64,000 nucleotides of DNA, taken from NCBI RefSeq assembly GCF_004795035.1, contig NZ_SSBK01000003.1, positions 186,001-250,000 on the forward strand. Direction: 5' to 3'. The notes under the pieces are model-generated. The model ran no database searches. It was given only the letters and a program-made list of their open reading frames with translations, and was not told where the DNA came from. This DNA comes from Streptomyces sp. A0958 (GTDB lineage Bacteria > Actinomycetota > Actinomycetes > Streptomycetales > Streptomycetaceae). Both the position numbers and the translations under genes were made by a program. Shown here piece by piece: positions 53,242 through 62,836 of the stretch (within the stretch, counting starts at the first letter, position 1; each line of letters opens with the position of its first letter).

Positions 53242-54210
53242 TCAGTTCCGGGCCGCGGGGACGGCCGCCGGCTCCGGGGGGTGGGTGGCGACGAGGCGGC
53301 TCGGGCTGGTCGTACGGCGCTCCAGCGCACCGGAGACGACGGCGAGCACCAGCGCGGAGGCGGCGAGCGCCGCGCCGACCCAGTTGGGTGCGGTGTAGCC
53401 GAGCTCGGCGGCGATGACGAGCCCGCCCAGCCACGCCGAGAGCGCATTGCCGAGGTTGAAGGCGCCGATGTTTACGGCCGAGGCCAGGGTCGGGCTCCCG
53501 CTGCCTGATCGAGGACCCGCTTCTGCAACGGGGGGCGGTCGCAAATTCGAGTGCACCGATCAGGACGACGGTGACGGCTGCCGTGATCTTGTTGTGGGCG
53601 GTCAGGGTGAACAGGGCCAGCACCACGGCGAGACCGCCCAGTGCCACCTGGAGCAGGGGCATCTGGTGGAGGTCGGCGAACTTGCCGCCGATCAGGTTGC
53701 CGCCGACCATGCCCAGGCCGAAGAGGACCAGCAGCCAGGTGACGGCGGAGGACGAGTATCCGGCGGTCTCCGTCAGCGGCACACCGACGACGTTGGCGAC
53801 AGTGAGCCCGGTGAACATCAGGGCGATGGCGCCGGCCTTCTTGTGCGGGGCGACCAGGTCGGCCGCCACAACTGATCCGATACCGAAGAAGGCGCCGTGG
53901 GCGAGCGAGGCGACCACCCGGCCGGCGACCATCACTTCGAAGACGGGTGCGGTCGCGGTGACCACGTTGCCGACGACGAAGAGGCCGATGAGGATCATCA
54001 GCATCCGTTTGCGGCTGACCTTCGTGCCGAGCACGGTCATCAACGGTGTCCCGAGGACGACGCCGAGCGCGCACCCGTGACGAGGAACCCTGCCGTCGGA
54101 ATCGTGACCTGGAAGTCGGCGGCCACCTCGGGGAGCAGCCCCATGATCACGAACTCGGTGGCGCCGATACCGAACGCCCCGATAGCGAGGGCGAGGAGCG
54201 CGAGCGGCAT
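53242..54210 (-). pseudogene. MFS transporter with three single-base losses
   Basis: Starts MPLALLALAIGAFGIGATEF. The frame changes near 54085, where VTG should join ALGVVLGTPLMTV (one base lost). It continues through SVVAADLVAPHKKAGAIALM and then changes twice near 53532 and 53500, around PLQKRVLDQAAG, before reaching SPTLASAVNIGAFNLGNALS and the stop at 53242. It resembles MFS chloramphenicol/arabinose-type exporters (about 400 residues expected; here about 323). Divergent from a MarR gene, its probable regulator. Confidence 0.82.
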
Positions 54211-54350
54211 GGGTTTTGCCTTTCCAGGAGATTGCGACTACTCCTGACATGCGCTGACAATAATTGCAGACGCTAGTTGACCGCAAGCGCTGGCTATTGC
54301 GGACGTCGGCTACTCTGGACGTAAGCAGCTCCGGCACGGAGGAGAGACCC

Positions 54351-54812
54351 ATGACAGCGACGAACCCGGCCCTGACCGCCCTCTCCCAGGGCTGGATCGC
54401 TCTCTCCCTGCTCCACGGCAAGATCGAGACCCGAGTCGAACGGGCCCTCCAGAGCGGTCACGGCCTCAGCGTGCGGGAGTACTCCCTGCTGGACGTGCTC
54501 AGCCGCCAGCACAGCGGACCGGGCGGGCACCTGCAGATGAAGCAGGTGGCGGACGCCGTCGGGCTGAGCCAGAGCGCCACCACACGCCTGGTCACCCGCC
54601 TCGAAGACCGCGGTCTGCTGACCCGGTACCTCTGCGACACCGACCGCAGGGGCATCTACACCGATGTCACCGACGACGGCCTCGTCCTGCTCGCCGAGGC
54701 CCGGCCGACCAATGACAGCGCCCTTCGCTCCGCACTCGACGAGGCCGCCCGGAACCCCGAGCTGGCCCCGCTCGCGCGGGCGGTCGAGGAACTGAAGGCC
54801 GTTCCCGCGTAG
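54351..54812 (+). CDS. MarR-family transcriptional regulator
   Basis: A 153-residue MarR protein. The winged helix has LQMKQVADAVGLSQSATTRL, then VTRLEDRGLLTRYLCDTDRR and GIYTDVTDDGLVLLAEA. ATG at 54351 follows GGAGGAGAG. Divergent from the MFS gene with a 140-base shared promoter region, the usual arrangement of a MarR-controlled drug exporter. Confidence 0.9.
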   Translation: MTATNPALTALSQGWIALSLLHGKIETRVERALQSGHGLSVREYSLLDVLSRQHSGPGGHLQMKQVADAVGLSQSATTRLVTRLEDRGLLTRYLCDTDRRGIYTDVTDDGLVLLAEARPTNDSALRSALDEAARNPELAPLARAVEELKAVPA

Positions 54813-54843
54813 CCCTGCCCGCCGACTGCGTAGGCTGCGGATC

Positions 54844-55296
54844 ATGAGCGACCTGGACATACGCCCCGCGACCGTCGACGACCTGGCCGACATCGTGGCA
54901 CTGCTCGCCGATGACCCGCTGGGAGCCCGGCGCGAGTCGCCGGACGACCTCACCCCGTACCGGGCTGCGCTCCGGCGACTGGCGGACGATCCTAACCAGC
55001 ACATAATGGTCGCCGTGCAGGCGGACCGCGTCGTCGGAACCCTGCAGCTGACCGTGATCCCTGGGCTTTCCCGGCGCGGCTCGACCCGTTCCGTGATCGA
55101 GGGCGTCCGCATCCACGCGGACGAACGCGGAAGCGGACTCGGCACCCGGCTGATCCAGTGGGCCGTGGACGAATCGCGCCGACAGGGCTGCCGGCTGGTC
55201 CAGCTCACCTCCGACGCGTCCCGCACCGACGCGCACCGCTTCTACGAGCGGCTCGGCTTCGTGGCCAGCCATGTGGGCTTCAAGCTCGCCCTCTGA
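54844..55296 (+). CDS. GNAT acetyltransferase
   Basis: A 150-residue single GNAT. The CoA loop is VRIHADERGSGLGTRLIQWA and the C-terminal motif HRFYERLGFVASHVGF. Likely leaderless, with TAGGCT 8 bases ahead of the ATG. Amine substrate unknown. Lies 31 bases after the MarR gene. Confidence 0.87.
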   Translation: MSDLDIRPATVDDLADIVALLADDPLGARRESPDDLTPYRAALRRLADDPNQHIMVAVQADRVVGTLQLTVIPGLSRRGSTRSVIEGVRIHADERGSGLGTRLIQWAVDESRRQGCRLVQLTSDASRTDAHRFYERLGFVASHVGFKLAL

Positions 55297-55330
55297 CCCC
55301 CCTGCACCGCCGCATCCCCGAGGAGCCGCC

Positions 55331-56494
55331 TTGCAACGCATCAGTGATGAACAACGGCGCATCCGGATCGGCCGCCGCCATCTGCTGGCCTCCGACGCAC
55401 GCGCGCAGTCCCCCGTCGCGGTGGCCGACGCCCTCGTCGCCCTCCATGCGACCGATGCGGCCACCGTCTTCCTCTCCGCTTGCGCCCGGCTCTCCGAGCC
55501 CGACATCGCCGCGGTGGAGCGATGCCTCTACGAGGACCTCTCACTGGTGCGGATGCTCTCGATGCGCAACACCCTCTTCGTCGTATCGGACGGGCTGGCC
55601 CCACGAGTCGAGGCCGCGAACGCACGCGCTGTGGCCGCGAAGGAGCGCCGGACCCTGCTCAAGCACCTGCGGGAGGACGGCAACGGCCTGGATGAACGCT
55701 GGCTGGACGAAACGGAGCGAAGCGCCCTCGCGTTCCTCGACCGCAGCGGTCCGGTCTCCGGCAGCGAACTCGCCGCCGGCGTGGCCGCACTCCGCACCAA
55801 GATCACGCTGTTTCCCGGGAAGAAGCAGGAGGCGGTACAGGGAGTCGCTACCCGCGTGATCCGTGTGCTGGCCGCAGAGGGGAGGATTCGCCGGGACCGG
55901 CCACGGGGTTCGTGGACCTCCAGCCAGTTCCGCTGGGCGCCCGCCCGGCCCCGGCCGGCCGAGGAGACGGCCAGAGCCCAGGCGGAGCTGGCCCTGTGCT
56001 GGCTCCGGGCGTACGGACCGGCCACCGAGGCCGACCTCAAGTGGTGGACCGGCTGGGGCGCCCGCGAGGTCCGCACGGCGCTGGCGGCGGTCGATGCCGA
56101 GGAGGTACGGCTCGACAGCGGAGCCGCCGCCTGGGTCGCACCCGGGGACGCCGAGCCCGAGCCGGCGCCCACCCCGTGGGCGGCTCTGCTGCCCGCGCTC
56201 GACCCGAGCGGAATGGGCTGGGCGGATCGCGGCTTCCACCTGCCGGCCGAGCATCGGGCGGCGCTCTTCGACCGCTCAGGCAACATCGGCCCCACGGTGT
56301 GGTGGAACGGGCAGGTCGTGGGTGGCTGGGCGCAGCGTGGCGACGGCGAGCCGGTCTGGCGTCTGCTGGCGGATGCCGGCCGGGAGGCCTCGACGGCGAT
56401 CGCGGCCGAGGCCTCCCGGCTGTCGGCCTGGGTGGGGGCAGCCCGGATCACACCGCGCTTCCGGACCCCTCTGGAACGGGAGTTGACGGCCTGA
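55331..56494 (+). CDS. Winged-helix DNA-binding-domain protein (HTH_42/YcaQ-like)
   Basis: A 387-residue protein starting at TTG (MQRISDEQRRIRIGRRHLLA) with GAGGAG 6 bases before; the frame from 55271 reads through the prior gene end. The N-terminal part ALVALHATDAATVFLSACAR and LSMRNTLFVV are typical of the family. TEADLKWWTGWGAREVRTAL is the central motif. Related proteins act on interstrand crosslinks in DNA; the role here is not proven. Confidence 0.8.
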   Translation: MQRISDEQRRIRIGRRHLLASDARAQSPVAVADALVALHATDAATVFLSACARLSEPDIAAVERCLYEDLSLVRMLSMRNTLFVVSDGLAPRVEAANARAVAAKERRTLLKHLREDGNGLDERWLDETERSALAFLDRSGPVSGSELAAGVAALRTKITLFPGKKQEAVQGVATRVIRVLAAEGRIRRDRPRGSWTSSQFRWAPARPRPAEETARAQAELALCWLRAYGPATEADLKWWTGWGAREVRTALAAVDAEEVRLDSGAAAWVAPGDAEPEPAPTPWAALLPALDPSGMGWADRGFHLPAEHRAALFDRSGNIGPTVWWNGQVVGGWAQRGDGEPVWRLLADAGREASTAIAAEASRLSAWVGAARITPRFRTPLERELTA

Positions 56495-56509
56495 GTCGCC
56501 GGGCCGCCT

Positions 56510-56523
56510 GTTTCACGTGAAAC
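56510..56523. promoter_or_regulatory. parS site between convergent genes
   Basis: Perfect GTTTCACGTGAAAC in the 38-base gap between the winged-helix gene (ends 56494) and the convergent serine hydrolase (ends 56533). Confidence 0.92.
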
Positions 56524-56532
56524 GGGCGGTTC

Positions 56533-57915
56533 TCAGTCCCCCAGGCCCCGCCACCCCTCCTCGTCCACGCCGCCCGGCACGGCCGCCGCTGGATCGTACG
56601 GCTCACGCGTGAAGACGAATGAGCCCAGGTCGAGATGGTTCACGGTGCCGTCGTCGTTCCGTACGATCCGCAGCGTCTCCCCCGCGTAGTAGCCGTCCAG
56701 CCCGACCCAGGTGCCGTCGGGACGTGCCGTGAAACGGGCACCCCGCCCCTGGCCGTTGACCGGACGCAGTTCCAGCCCGCGGTCGGCGGTCAGACGCAGG
56801 ACGTTGGCGCGCGTGGCCCAGTACCAAGGACCGGTCAGGGCGAGGAGTTCCGCGTCGACCTCGGGCAGGGGCCGCCACGGTTCGGGGATACGGGGCTCGG
56901 CCTCGGCAACAATGTCCACGAGATCGGCGGCCACCTCGCCGATCGGCAGCCCCGAGGTCGCGTTGACGAGCACAACGGCTGCCACGTCGTCCTCGGCACT
57001 GACCCAGAGGGCGGCCAGGAAGCCGGGGAGCGAGCCCGTATGTCCGATGAAGGTGCGGCCCTTCCTCCGGATCAGCTGGAGCCCCAGGCCGTAGTTCCCG
57101 TCCCAGTCCCCCGGCTCCGGGGGCGTCGAAGGCTGCTTCATCTCCTCCACCGAAGCGGCGGCCAGCACCCGGTCGTCCCCTTCGGCGAGGAAGGCAGCGA
57201 AGCGGAGCAGATCCGCGGTGGTGGACCAAAGCTGCCCGGCAGGCGCCATCAAACCCAGATCCTCCGCCGGTTCGGGCAGCAGGGCATCGGCCCAGGGGTG
57301 GACCGCCCACCCGCCTGCGTGCGGAGCCTGCGGCCGGGGAGACGTGCGGTGCATGCCCAGGGGCTTCAGCACCTCACGGCGCAGCACCTCTTCCCAGGAC
57401 GCCCCGCGTACGGCCTCCACCAGCGAACCGAGCAGGGTGTAGCCCGGGTTGGAGTAGTGGTGGCGGTGACCGGGCGGGTGCATCGCGATCTGCTCACCGA
57501 GCACGTCGGCAAGGGTGGGGCGCAGACTGCCGGGGGTCCGCTCCCACCAGGGCGCGGTCGTCTCTGCTCCGAGACCGGCGCTGTGCCCCAGCAGCTGATG
57601 AAGGGTGACCTCGCCCGCTCCGGTGCCCGGCAGGTGCTTCTCCAGCGGATCGGCCAGATCGAGAAGCCCCTCGTCGCGCAGCCGAAGCACCAGTACCGCG
57701 GTGAACGTCTTGGTGAGGGAGCCGATCCTGAACTGCGTGTCGGAGTCAGGGGCATGGCCGTCGACACAGCTGCGGGAGCCGTCCCAAACGATCTGCCCCT
57801 GCCGCTGTACCGCAGCGACCAGAGAGGGGGCACGGCCTTCGGCCTGGGCGGTGGCGACGCGGTGCAGCAATGCGCGCCGGGTACCGGGAAGCAACTGTTC
57901 GGCAGGAGAAGTCAT
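56533..57915 (-). CDS. Serine hydrolase, class C beta-lactamase fold
   Basis: A 460-residue enzyme. The catalytic Ser/Lys are in GSLTKTFTA, Tyr in HHYSNPGYTLLG, and the third motif in FIGHTGSLPGF. There is no clear signal peptide, so it may be cytoplasmic. The family includes esterases and D-aminopeptidases besides beta-lactamases. A C-terminal beta-rich domain (after about residue 340) adds to the usual length. Starts at ATG 57915. Confidence 0.86.
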   Translation of the reverse strand: MTSPAEQLLPGTRRALLHRVATAQAEGRAPSLVAAVQRQGQIVWDGSRSCVDGHAPDSDTQFRIGSLTKTFTAVLVLRLRDEGLLDLADPLEKHLPGTGAGEVTLHQLLGHSAGLGAETTAPWWERTPGSLRPTLADVLGEQIAMHPPGHRHHYSNPGYTLLGSLVEAVRGASWEEVLRREVLKPLGMHRTSPRPQAPHAGGWAVHPWADALLPEPAEDLGLMAPAGQLWSTTADLLRFAAFLAEGDDRVLAAASVEEMKQPSTPPEPGDWDGNYGLGLQLIRRKGRTFIGHTGSLPGFLAALWVSAEDDVAAVVLVNATSGLPIGEVAADLVDIVAEAEPRIPEPWRPLPEVDAELLALTGPWYWATRANVLRLTADRGLELRPVNGQGRGARFTARPDGTWVGLDGYYAGETLRIVRNDDGTVNHLDLGSFVFTREPYDPAAAVPGGVDEEGWRGLGD

Positions 57916-58008
57916 CCTCAACAACTACCGCCCGAGCCACTGTAAGGCGACCCCATTTCCCGGCCGCCACGACTCCCGCGCCGGACCGCCCGCGTCCACC
58001 CGTTCCGG

Positions 58009-59487
58009 TCAGGTCTGCGCCATGTCCACGAAGCGTGAGTAGTGGCCCTGGAAGGCGACCGTGATCGTCGCCGTCGGGCCGTTTCGGTGCTTGGCCACGA
58101 TCAGGTCCGCCTCGCCGGCGCGGGGTGACTCCTTCTCGTAGGCGTCCTCGCGGTGCAGCAGGATCACCATGTCGGCGTCCTGCTCGATGGAGCCGGATTC
58201 GCGGAGGTCGGAGACCATCGGCTTCTTGTCCGTGCGCTGCTCGGGGCCACGGTTCAGCTGGGAGAGCGCGATGACCGGCAGTTGCAGTTCCTTGGCCAGC
58301 AGCTTGAGGTTTCGCGACATGTCCGAGACTTCCTGCTGCCGGCTCTCGGCGCGCTTGGAGCCGCCGGACTGCATCAGTTGCAGGTAGTCGATGACCACGA
58401 GCTTGAGGTCGTTGCGCTGCTTGAGGCGCCGGCACTTCGCCCGGATCTCCATCATGGAGAGGTTGGGGGAGTCGTCGATGTAGAGCGGGGCCGCGGAGAC
58501 GTCCGGCATCCGCCGGGCCAGCCGCGTCCAGTCCTCGTCGGTCATCGTGCCGGACCGCATGTGGTGCAGAGCAACCCGTGCCTCGGCGGACAGCAGGCGC
58601 ATGGCGATCTCGTTCCGCCCCATTTCCAGGGAGAAGATCACGCTGGGGAGATTGCTCTTGATCGAGCAGGCCCGGGCGAAGTCCAGCGCGAGGGTGGACT
58701 TACCCATGGCGGGGCGGGCCGCGATGACCACCATCTGGCCCGGGTGGAGGCCGTTGGTCAGGGCATCGAGGTCGGTGAACCCCGTGGGCACACCCGTCAT
58801 CTCGCCGCTGCGGGAACCGATCGCCTCGATCTCGTCGAGGGCTCCTTCCATGATGTCGCCGAGCGGAAGGTAGTCCTCGCTGGTCCGCTGCTCGGTGACG
58901 GCGTAGATCTCGGCCTGCGCGGAGTTGACGATGTCGTCGACGTCTCCGTCGGCCGCGTATCCCATCTGCGTGATCTTCGTACCGGCCTCGACGAGCCGTC
59001 GCAGAACCGCCCGCTCGTGAACGATCTCCGCGTAGTACGAGGCGTTGGCCGCGGTCGGAACCGACTGGACCAGGGTGTGCAGATACGGAGCCCCGCCCAC
59101 CTTGGTGATCTCGCCGCGCTTGACCAGCTCGGCGGCCACGGTGATCGGGTCGGCCGGCTCACCCTTGGCATAGAGGTCGAGGATCGCCTGGTAGACGGTC
59201 TCGTGCGCGGGGCGGTAGAAGTCGTGGCCCTTGATGATCTCCACGACGTCGGCGATGGCGTCCTTGGACAGGAGCATGCCACCGAGGACGGACTGCTCGG
59301 CGTCGAGATCCTGGGGCGGCACCCGCTCGAATCCCGAGGAGCCGCCCTCCCAGTCCCGGCTTTCCCGGCCGCGGTCGTGCCGCTCGCCTCGGTCCCGGTC
59401 CTCACCCCGGCGCGGACGGGAAACGGGCAGCCGGTCACTGGGGCCGGTGTCGGCCCAAGGATCGTCCAAGGGTTCGGGAATGCTCAT
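58009..59487 (-). CDS. dnaB: Replicative DNA helicase DnaB
   Basis: A 492-residue hexameric helicase. The N-terminal helical domain starts near VPPQDLDAEQSVLGGMLLSK. The RecA-type core has Walker A ARPAMGKST, Walker B VVIDYLQLM and SQLNRGPEQR. A disordered Arg/Asp-rich leader of about 50 residues precedes it. No intein. It opens the fork for replication and lies near the origin. Next to it is a cluster of DnaA boxes. Confidence 0.96.
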   Translation of the reverse strand: MSIPEPLDDPWADTGPSDRLPVSRPRRGEDRDRGERHDRGRESRDWEGGSSGFERVPPQDLDAEQSVLGGMLLSKDAIADVVEIIKGHDFYRPAHETVYQAILDLYAKGEPADPITVAAELVKRGEITKVGGAPYLHTLVQSVPTAANASYYAEIVHERAVLRRLVEAGTKITQMGYAADGDVDDIVNSAQAEIYAVTEQRTSEDYLPLGDIMEGALDEIEAIGSRSGEMTGVPTGFTDLDALTNGLHPGQMVVIAARPAMGKSTLALDFARACSIKSNLPSVIFSLEMGRNEIAMRLLSAEARVALHHMRSGTMTDEDWTRLARRMPDVSAAPLYIDDSPNLSMMEIRAKCRRLKQRNDLKLVVIDYLQLMQSGGSKRAESRQQEVSDMSRNLKLLAKELQLPVIALSQLNRGPEQRTDKKPMVSDLRESGSIEQDADMVILLHREDAYEKESPRAGEADLIVAKHRNGPTATITVAFQGHYSRFVDMAQT

Positions 59488-59668
59488 CCGGCCACCTCCT
59501 CCCGTCCGCTCCGCGGACCTAGCCGTGCCACTCTTTCTTACGGCACGGCACCGACAAACAAGACCCCCGACTCCGGTTCCGGTGTGTCGAGTTCTGCGTG
59601 TCGCAGAGCCGAAACGGGGTGGGGGCGCCGCACTACGGTAGGCGGCTCGGCACCGTCAGCCAATCTGG

Positions 59669-59757
59669 TTATCCACAGGGCTTGTGGACGACGGACCAGA
59701 TGCTGTGGAGAACTCCGCGGAACCTGTGCACGGAGCGGGGGACAGCACTGTGGACAA
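59669..59757. promoter_or_regulatory. DnaA-box cluster upstream of dnaB
   Basis: TTATCCACA (59669-59677), TGTGGACGA (59683-59691) and TGTGGACAA (59749-59757). The last is the reverse complement of TTGTCCACA, the preferred Streptomyces DnaA box. They lie in the 458-base gap (59488-59945) between dnaB and the MATE gene, which has no other gene. Not the replication origin itself, since dnaA/dnaN are absent. Confidence 0.65.
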
Positions 59758-59945
59758 ACTCATAGCGGCTTCCCCATCACCGCTGTGACCTGCAGGTTCG
59801 CCATCCACCGGCTGTGGGGGAGAAAAAGTTTGGGGGGCGGGCCGAGATCGCGGCATGTCGCACACAAGAGATACCCACAGGTGAGCAAATGTAAGGGCCT
59901 CAATAGGATTGCGTCTATTACCTGTGGAAGATTAGATTGGCTGCC

Positions 59946-61283
59946 ATGATCCAGGCACCGGGGACCCAGTCGTCCCGTCGTCGGCGGCACGATCGCGAGA
60001 TCATCGCACTCGCCGTACCGGCCTTCGGCGCACTCGTGGCCGAACCTCTTTTCGTCATGGTCGACAGCGCGATCGTCGGCCATCTCGGCACCCCGCAACT
60101 GGCCGGTCTGGCCGTGGCGGCTGCCCTGCTGACGACTGCGGTGAGCATCTTCGTCTTCCTTGCCTACGCCACCACGGCAGCCGTCGCCCGACGTGTCGGC
60201 GCCGGCGATCTGGCCTCCGCGATCCGCCAGGGCATGGACGGCATCTGGCTGGCGCTCCTGCTCGGTCTCGCCGTCATCGCCGTGACTTTCCCCCTCGCCC
60301 CCTGGTTCGTGGACGTATTCGGCGCCTCCCACACCGCTGCCCCCTACGCCGTCACCTACCTCCGGATCTCCAGCCTCGGCATCCCCGCGATGCTGATGGT
60401 CATGGCCGCGACCGGCGTACTCAGGGGCCTCCAGGACACCCGCACCCCCCTCTACGTCGCCATCGGCGGCTTCGCCGCCAACGCGGCCCTCAACGCCGGC
60501 CTCGTCTACGGCGCCGGCCTCGGCATCGCCGGCTCGGCCTGGGGCACGGTCATCGCCCAGCTCGCGATGGCCGCCGCCTATCTCGTCGTCGTGGTCCGCG
60601 GCGCCCGGCGGCACGGCGCGTCCCTGCGCCCCGACCCCGCGGGCATCAGGGCGTGCGCCCAGGCAGGCGTACCGCTCCTCGTCCGTACGCTGTCGCTCCG
60701 CGCCGTCCTGCTCATCGCCACCGCGGTCGCCGCCCGGCTCGGCGACACCGACATCGCCGCGCACCAGATCATCCTCTCGCTCTGGAGCCTGATGGCCTTC
60801 GCCCTCGACGCCATCGCCATCGCGGGGCAGGCCATCATCGGGCGCTACCTGGGGGCGAACGACACCCAGGGCGCGCGCGAGGCCTGCCGCCGCATGGTGG
60901 AGTGGGGCATCGCGTCCGGAGTGGTGCTCGGCGTGCTGATCGTTCTGGCCCGCCCGCTGTTCGTTCCTCTGTTCACCAGCGACGCCTCGGTGCGGGACGC
61001 CCTGCTCCCGGCCCTCCTGGTGGTCGCCGCCACCCAGCCGATCGCCGGTGTCGTCTTCATCCTGGACGGCGTGCTGATGGGCGCCGGCGACGGACCGTAT
61101 CTGGCCTGGGCCATGATCGTGACCCTCGCCGTCTTCGCCCCGGCGGCGCTCCTGGTCCCCGCCCTCGGCGGCGGCCTGGGCGCGCTGTGGTGCGCGATGG
61201 CGCTGATGATGATCGTGCGAATGGCGACGCTCTGGCTCCGTACCCGCTCGGGCAAGTGGCTGGTCACCGGCGCGACCCGCTGA
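59946..61283 (+). CDS. MATE-family efflux transporter
   Basis: A 445-residue membrane protein with twelve hydrophobic segments, starting at ATG 59946 (MIQAPGTQSSRRRR). Family blocks are ALAVPAFGALVAEPLFVMVD, GHLGTPQLAGLAVA, ATGVLRGLQDTRTPLYVA and AIAIAGQAIIGRYLGA. It uses a Na+ or H+ gradient to export drugs or other small molecules. A TTG at 59937 is the alternative start. Confidence 0.92.
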   Translation: MIQAPGTQSSRRRRHDREIIALAVPAFGALVAEPLFVMVDSAIVGHLGTPQLAGLAVAAALLTTAVSIFVFLAYATTAAVARRVGAGDLASAIRQGMDGIWLALLLGLAVIAVTFPLAPWFVDVFGASHTAAPYAVTYLRISSLGIPAMLMVMAATGVLRGLQDTRTPLYVAIGGFAANAALNAGLVYGAGLGIAGSAWGTVIAQLAMAAAYLVVVVRGARRHGASLRPDPAGIRACAQAGVPLLVRTLSLRAVLLIATAVAARLGDTDIAAHQIILSLWSLMAFALDAIAIAGQAIIGRYLGANDTQGAREACRRMVEWGIASGVVLGVLIVLARPLFVPLFTSDASVRDALLPALLVVAATQPIAGVVFILDGVLMGAGDGPYLAWAMIVTLAVFAPAALLVPALGGGLGALWCAMALMMIVRMATLWLRTRSGKWLVTGATR

Positions 61284-61338
61284 CCGCGAGCGCACGGGTC
61301 AGGCCCACGCCCAGGTCGCCCCATCTCATCCAGCGCAT

Positions 61339-61352
61339 GTTTCACGTGAAAC
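61339..61352. promoter_or_regulatory. parS site beside the rplI terminator
   Basis: Perfect GTTTCACGTGAAAC in the 129-base gap between the convergent MATE and rplI genes, four bases from the shared terminator. Confidence 0.92.
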
Positions 61353-61355
61353 GGC

Positions 61356-61387
61356 GAAGGGCCGCACCTCTGGGGGTGCGGCCCTTC
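61356..61387. terminator. Bidirectional hairpin terminator between MATE and rplI genes
   Basis: GAAGGGCCGCACC (61356-61368) pairs perfectly with GGTGCGGCCCTTC (61375-61387) around a six-base loop. It should end transcription from both convergent genes. Confidence 0.85.
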
Positions 61388-61412
61388 ACTGTTCTGCTGA
61401 GGTGCGGCCTGA

Positions 61413-61859
61413 TCAGGCGGCAACAACCTCGATGCCGAGCTTCGCAGCGACCTCGGGGTGCAGACGCACGGACACCTGGTGTCCGCCGAGCGTCTTGATC
61501 GGCGTGCCGAGCTCGACGCGTCGCTTGTCGACATCCGGGCCACCGGCTGCCTTGATCGCCGAAGCGATGTCGGCCGGGGTGACGGAGCCGAAGAGACGGC
61601 CGGCGTCGCCGGAGCGAACAGCCAGACGGACCTTCACGGCCTCGAGCTTGGTCTTGATCTCGTTGGCCTGCTCGATCGTGGCGATCTCGTGGATCTTGCG
61701 GGCGCGGCGGATCTGCGCCACGTCCTTCTCGCCACCCTTGGTCCAGCGGATGGCGAAGCCACGCGGAACCAGGTAGTTACGGGCGTACCCGTCCTTGACG
61801 TCGACGACGTCGCCCGCAGCACCGAGGCCGGAGACCTCGTGGGTGAGGATGATCTTCAT
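61413..61859 (-). CDS. rplI: 50S ribosomal protein L9
   Basis: A 148-residue L9 of standard length. It starts [20 protein letters not shown] with the signature [16 protein letters not shown] and a long linking helix to a C-terminal RNA-binding domain ([20 protein letters not shown]). Last gene of the rpsF-ssb-rpsR-rplI operon, 18 bases behind rpsR. Confidence 0.97.
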   Translation of the reverse strand: MKIILTHEVSGLGAAGDVVDVKDGYARNYLVPRGFAIRWTKGGEKDVAQIRRARKIHEIATIEQANEIKTKLEAVKVRLAVRSGDAGRLFGSVTPADIASAIKAAGGPDVDKRRVELGTPIKTLGGHQVSVRLHPEVAAKLGIEVVAA

Positions 61860-61877
61860 GATTCGGTCACCCTTCCC

Positions 61878-62114
61878 TTATCGCGCGGTGGACGTGTAGG
61901 GCAGCAGCGCCATCTCACGGCTGTTCTTGACTGCCGTGGCGACATCACGCTGGTGCTGCGTGCAGTTGCCGGTGACGCGGCGGGCACGGATCTTGCCGCG
62001 GTCGGAAATGAACTTCCGCAGCATGTTCGTGTCCTTGTAGTCCACGTACTGGGTCTTGTCCTTGCAGAACGCGCAGACCTTCTTCTTAGGCTTGCGCACA
62101 GGCGGCTTCGCCAT
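61878..62114 (-). CDS. rpsR: 30S ribosomal protein S18
   Basis: A 78-residue S18. It has [20 protein letters not shown] near the N-terminus and [20 protein letters not shown]. The CxxC pair plus the later Cys/His suggests a zinc-binding form; Streptomyces often have a second, Cys-free copy for zinc shortage. Standard length. 42 bases behind ssb. Confidence 0.96.
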   Translation of the reverse strand: MAKPPVRKPKKKVCAFCKDKTQYVDYKDTNMLRKFISDRGKIRARRVTGNCTQHQRDVATAVKNSREMALLPYTSTAR

Positions 62115-62156
62115 GGTGTTTCTCCTGTGTGATCAAGAAGTGGGGGTACGAGCTCC

Positions 62157-62762
62157 CTAGAAGGGGGGCTCGTCCGAGTAGCCGCCGCCGGAGCCGCCGG
62201 AGCCGCCGGAGTTTCCACCCCAGCCGCCTCCGCCTTGCTGGCCCCCGCCCTGGCCGCCGGCCGGAGCGCTCGTGGCCCACGGGTCGTCGGCGGGAGCGCC
62301 GCCACCACCCTGCTGGCCACCACCGGGACCGCCGCCCCAGTTACCGCCGCCCTGCTGGCCGCCGCCGTATCCACCCTGGCCGCCCTGGCCACCACGACCC
62401 GTGGTCTTGGTGACCTTGGCGGTGGCGTTCTTGAGGCTGGGGCCGACTTCCTCGACGTCCAGCTCGTAGACCGTGCGCTTGACGCCCTCGCGGTCTTCGT
62501 ACGACCGCTGCTTCAGCCGGCCCTGCACGACAACGCGCATGCCTCGCGTGAGCGACTCGGCGACGTTCTCCGCCGCCTGCCGCCAGACCGAGCAGGTGAG
62601 GAACAGGCCTTCGCCGTCCTTCCACTCATTGGTCTGCCGGTCGAAGATGCGGGGAGTGGACGCGACACGGAACTTCGCGACCGCCGCACCGGACGGGGTG
62701 AAGCGCAGCTCGGGGTCGTCGACGAGATTGCCGACGACCGTGATGACGGTCTCGCCTGCCAT
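62157..62762 (-). CDS. ssb: Single-stranded DNA-binding protein
   Basis: A 201-residue SSB. The OB fold occupies about residues 1-110 ([38 protein letters not shown]). A Gly/Gln-rich low-complexity tail (many GGQQGGG units) follows, then the partner-binding acidic tip SDEPPF. Binds ssDNA in replication and repair. Lies between rpsF and rpsR as in other actinobacteria. Confidence 0.96.
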   Translation of the reverse strand: MAGETVITVVGNLVDDPELRFTPSGAAVAKFRVASTPRIFDRQTNEWKDGEGLFLTCSVWRQAAENVAESLTRGMRVVVQGRLKQRSYEDREGVKRTVYELDVEEVGPSLKNATAKVTKTTGRGGQGGQGGYGGGQQGGGNWGGGPGGGQQGGGGAPADDPWATSAPAGGQGGGQQGGGGWGGNSGGSGGSGGGYSDEPPF

Positions 62763-62836
62763 GGGTGAACCTCTCGGCGGGGATTGCTTCTGGCTGCTTG
62801 CTGCTACTCGGACCCGATGACCGCTGAGCTAGAAGC

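Noticed and set aside
54213..54350. Exact MarR operator palindrome
   Set aside because: TAGTTGA and TGGCTA show only weak symmetry; too uncertain to list as a site.
59488..59945. Possible replication origin near dnaB
   Set aside because: DnaA boxes are few and dnaA/dnaN are not adjacent; the usual Streptomyces oriC has many boxes between those two genes.
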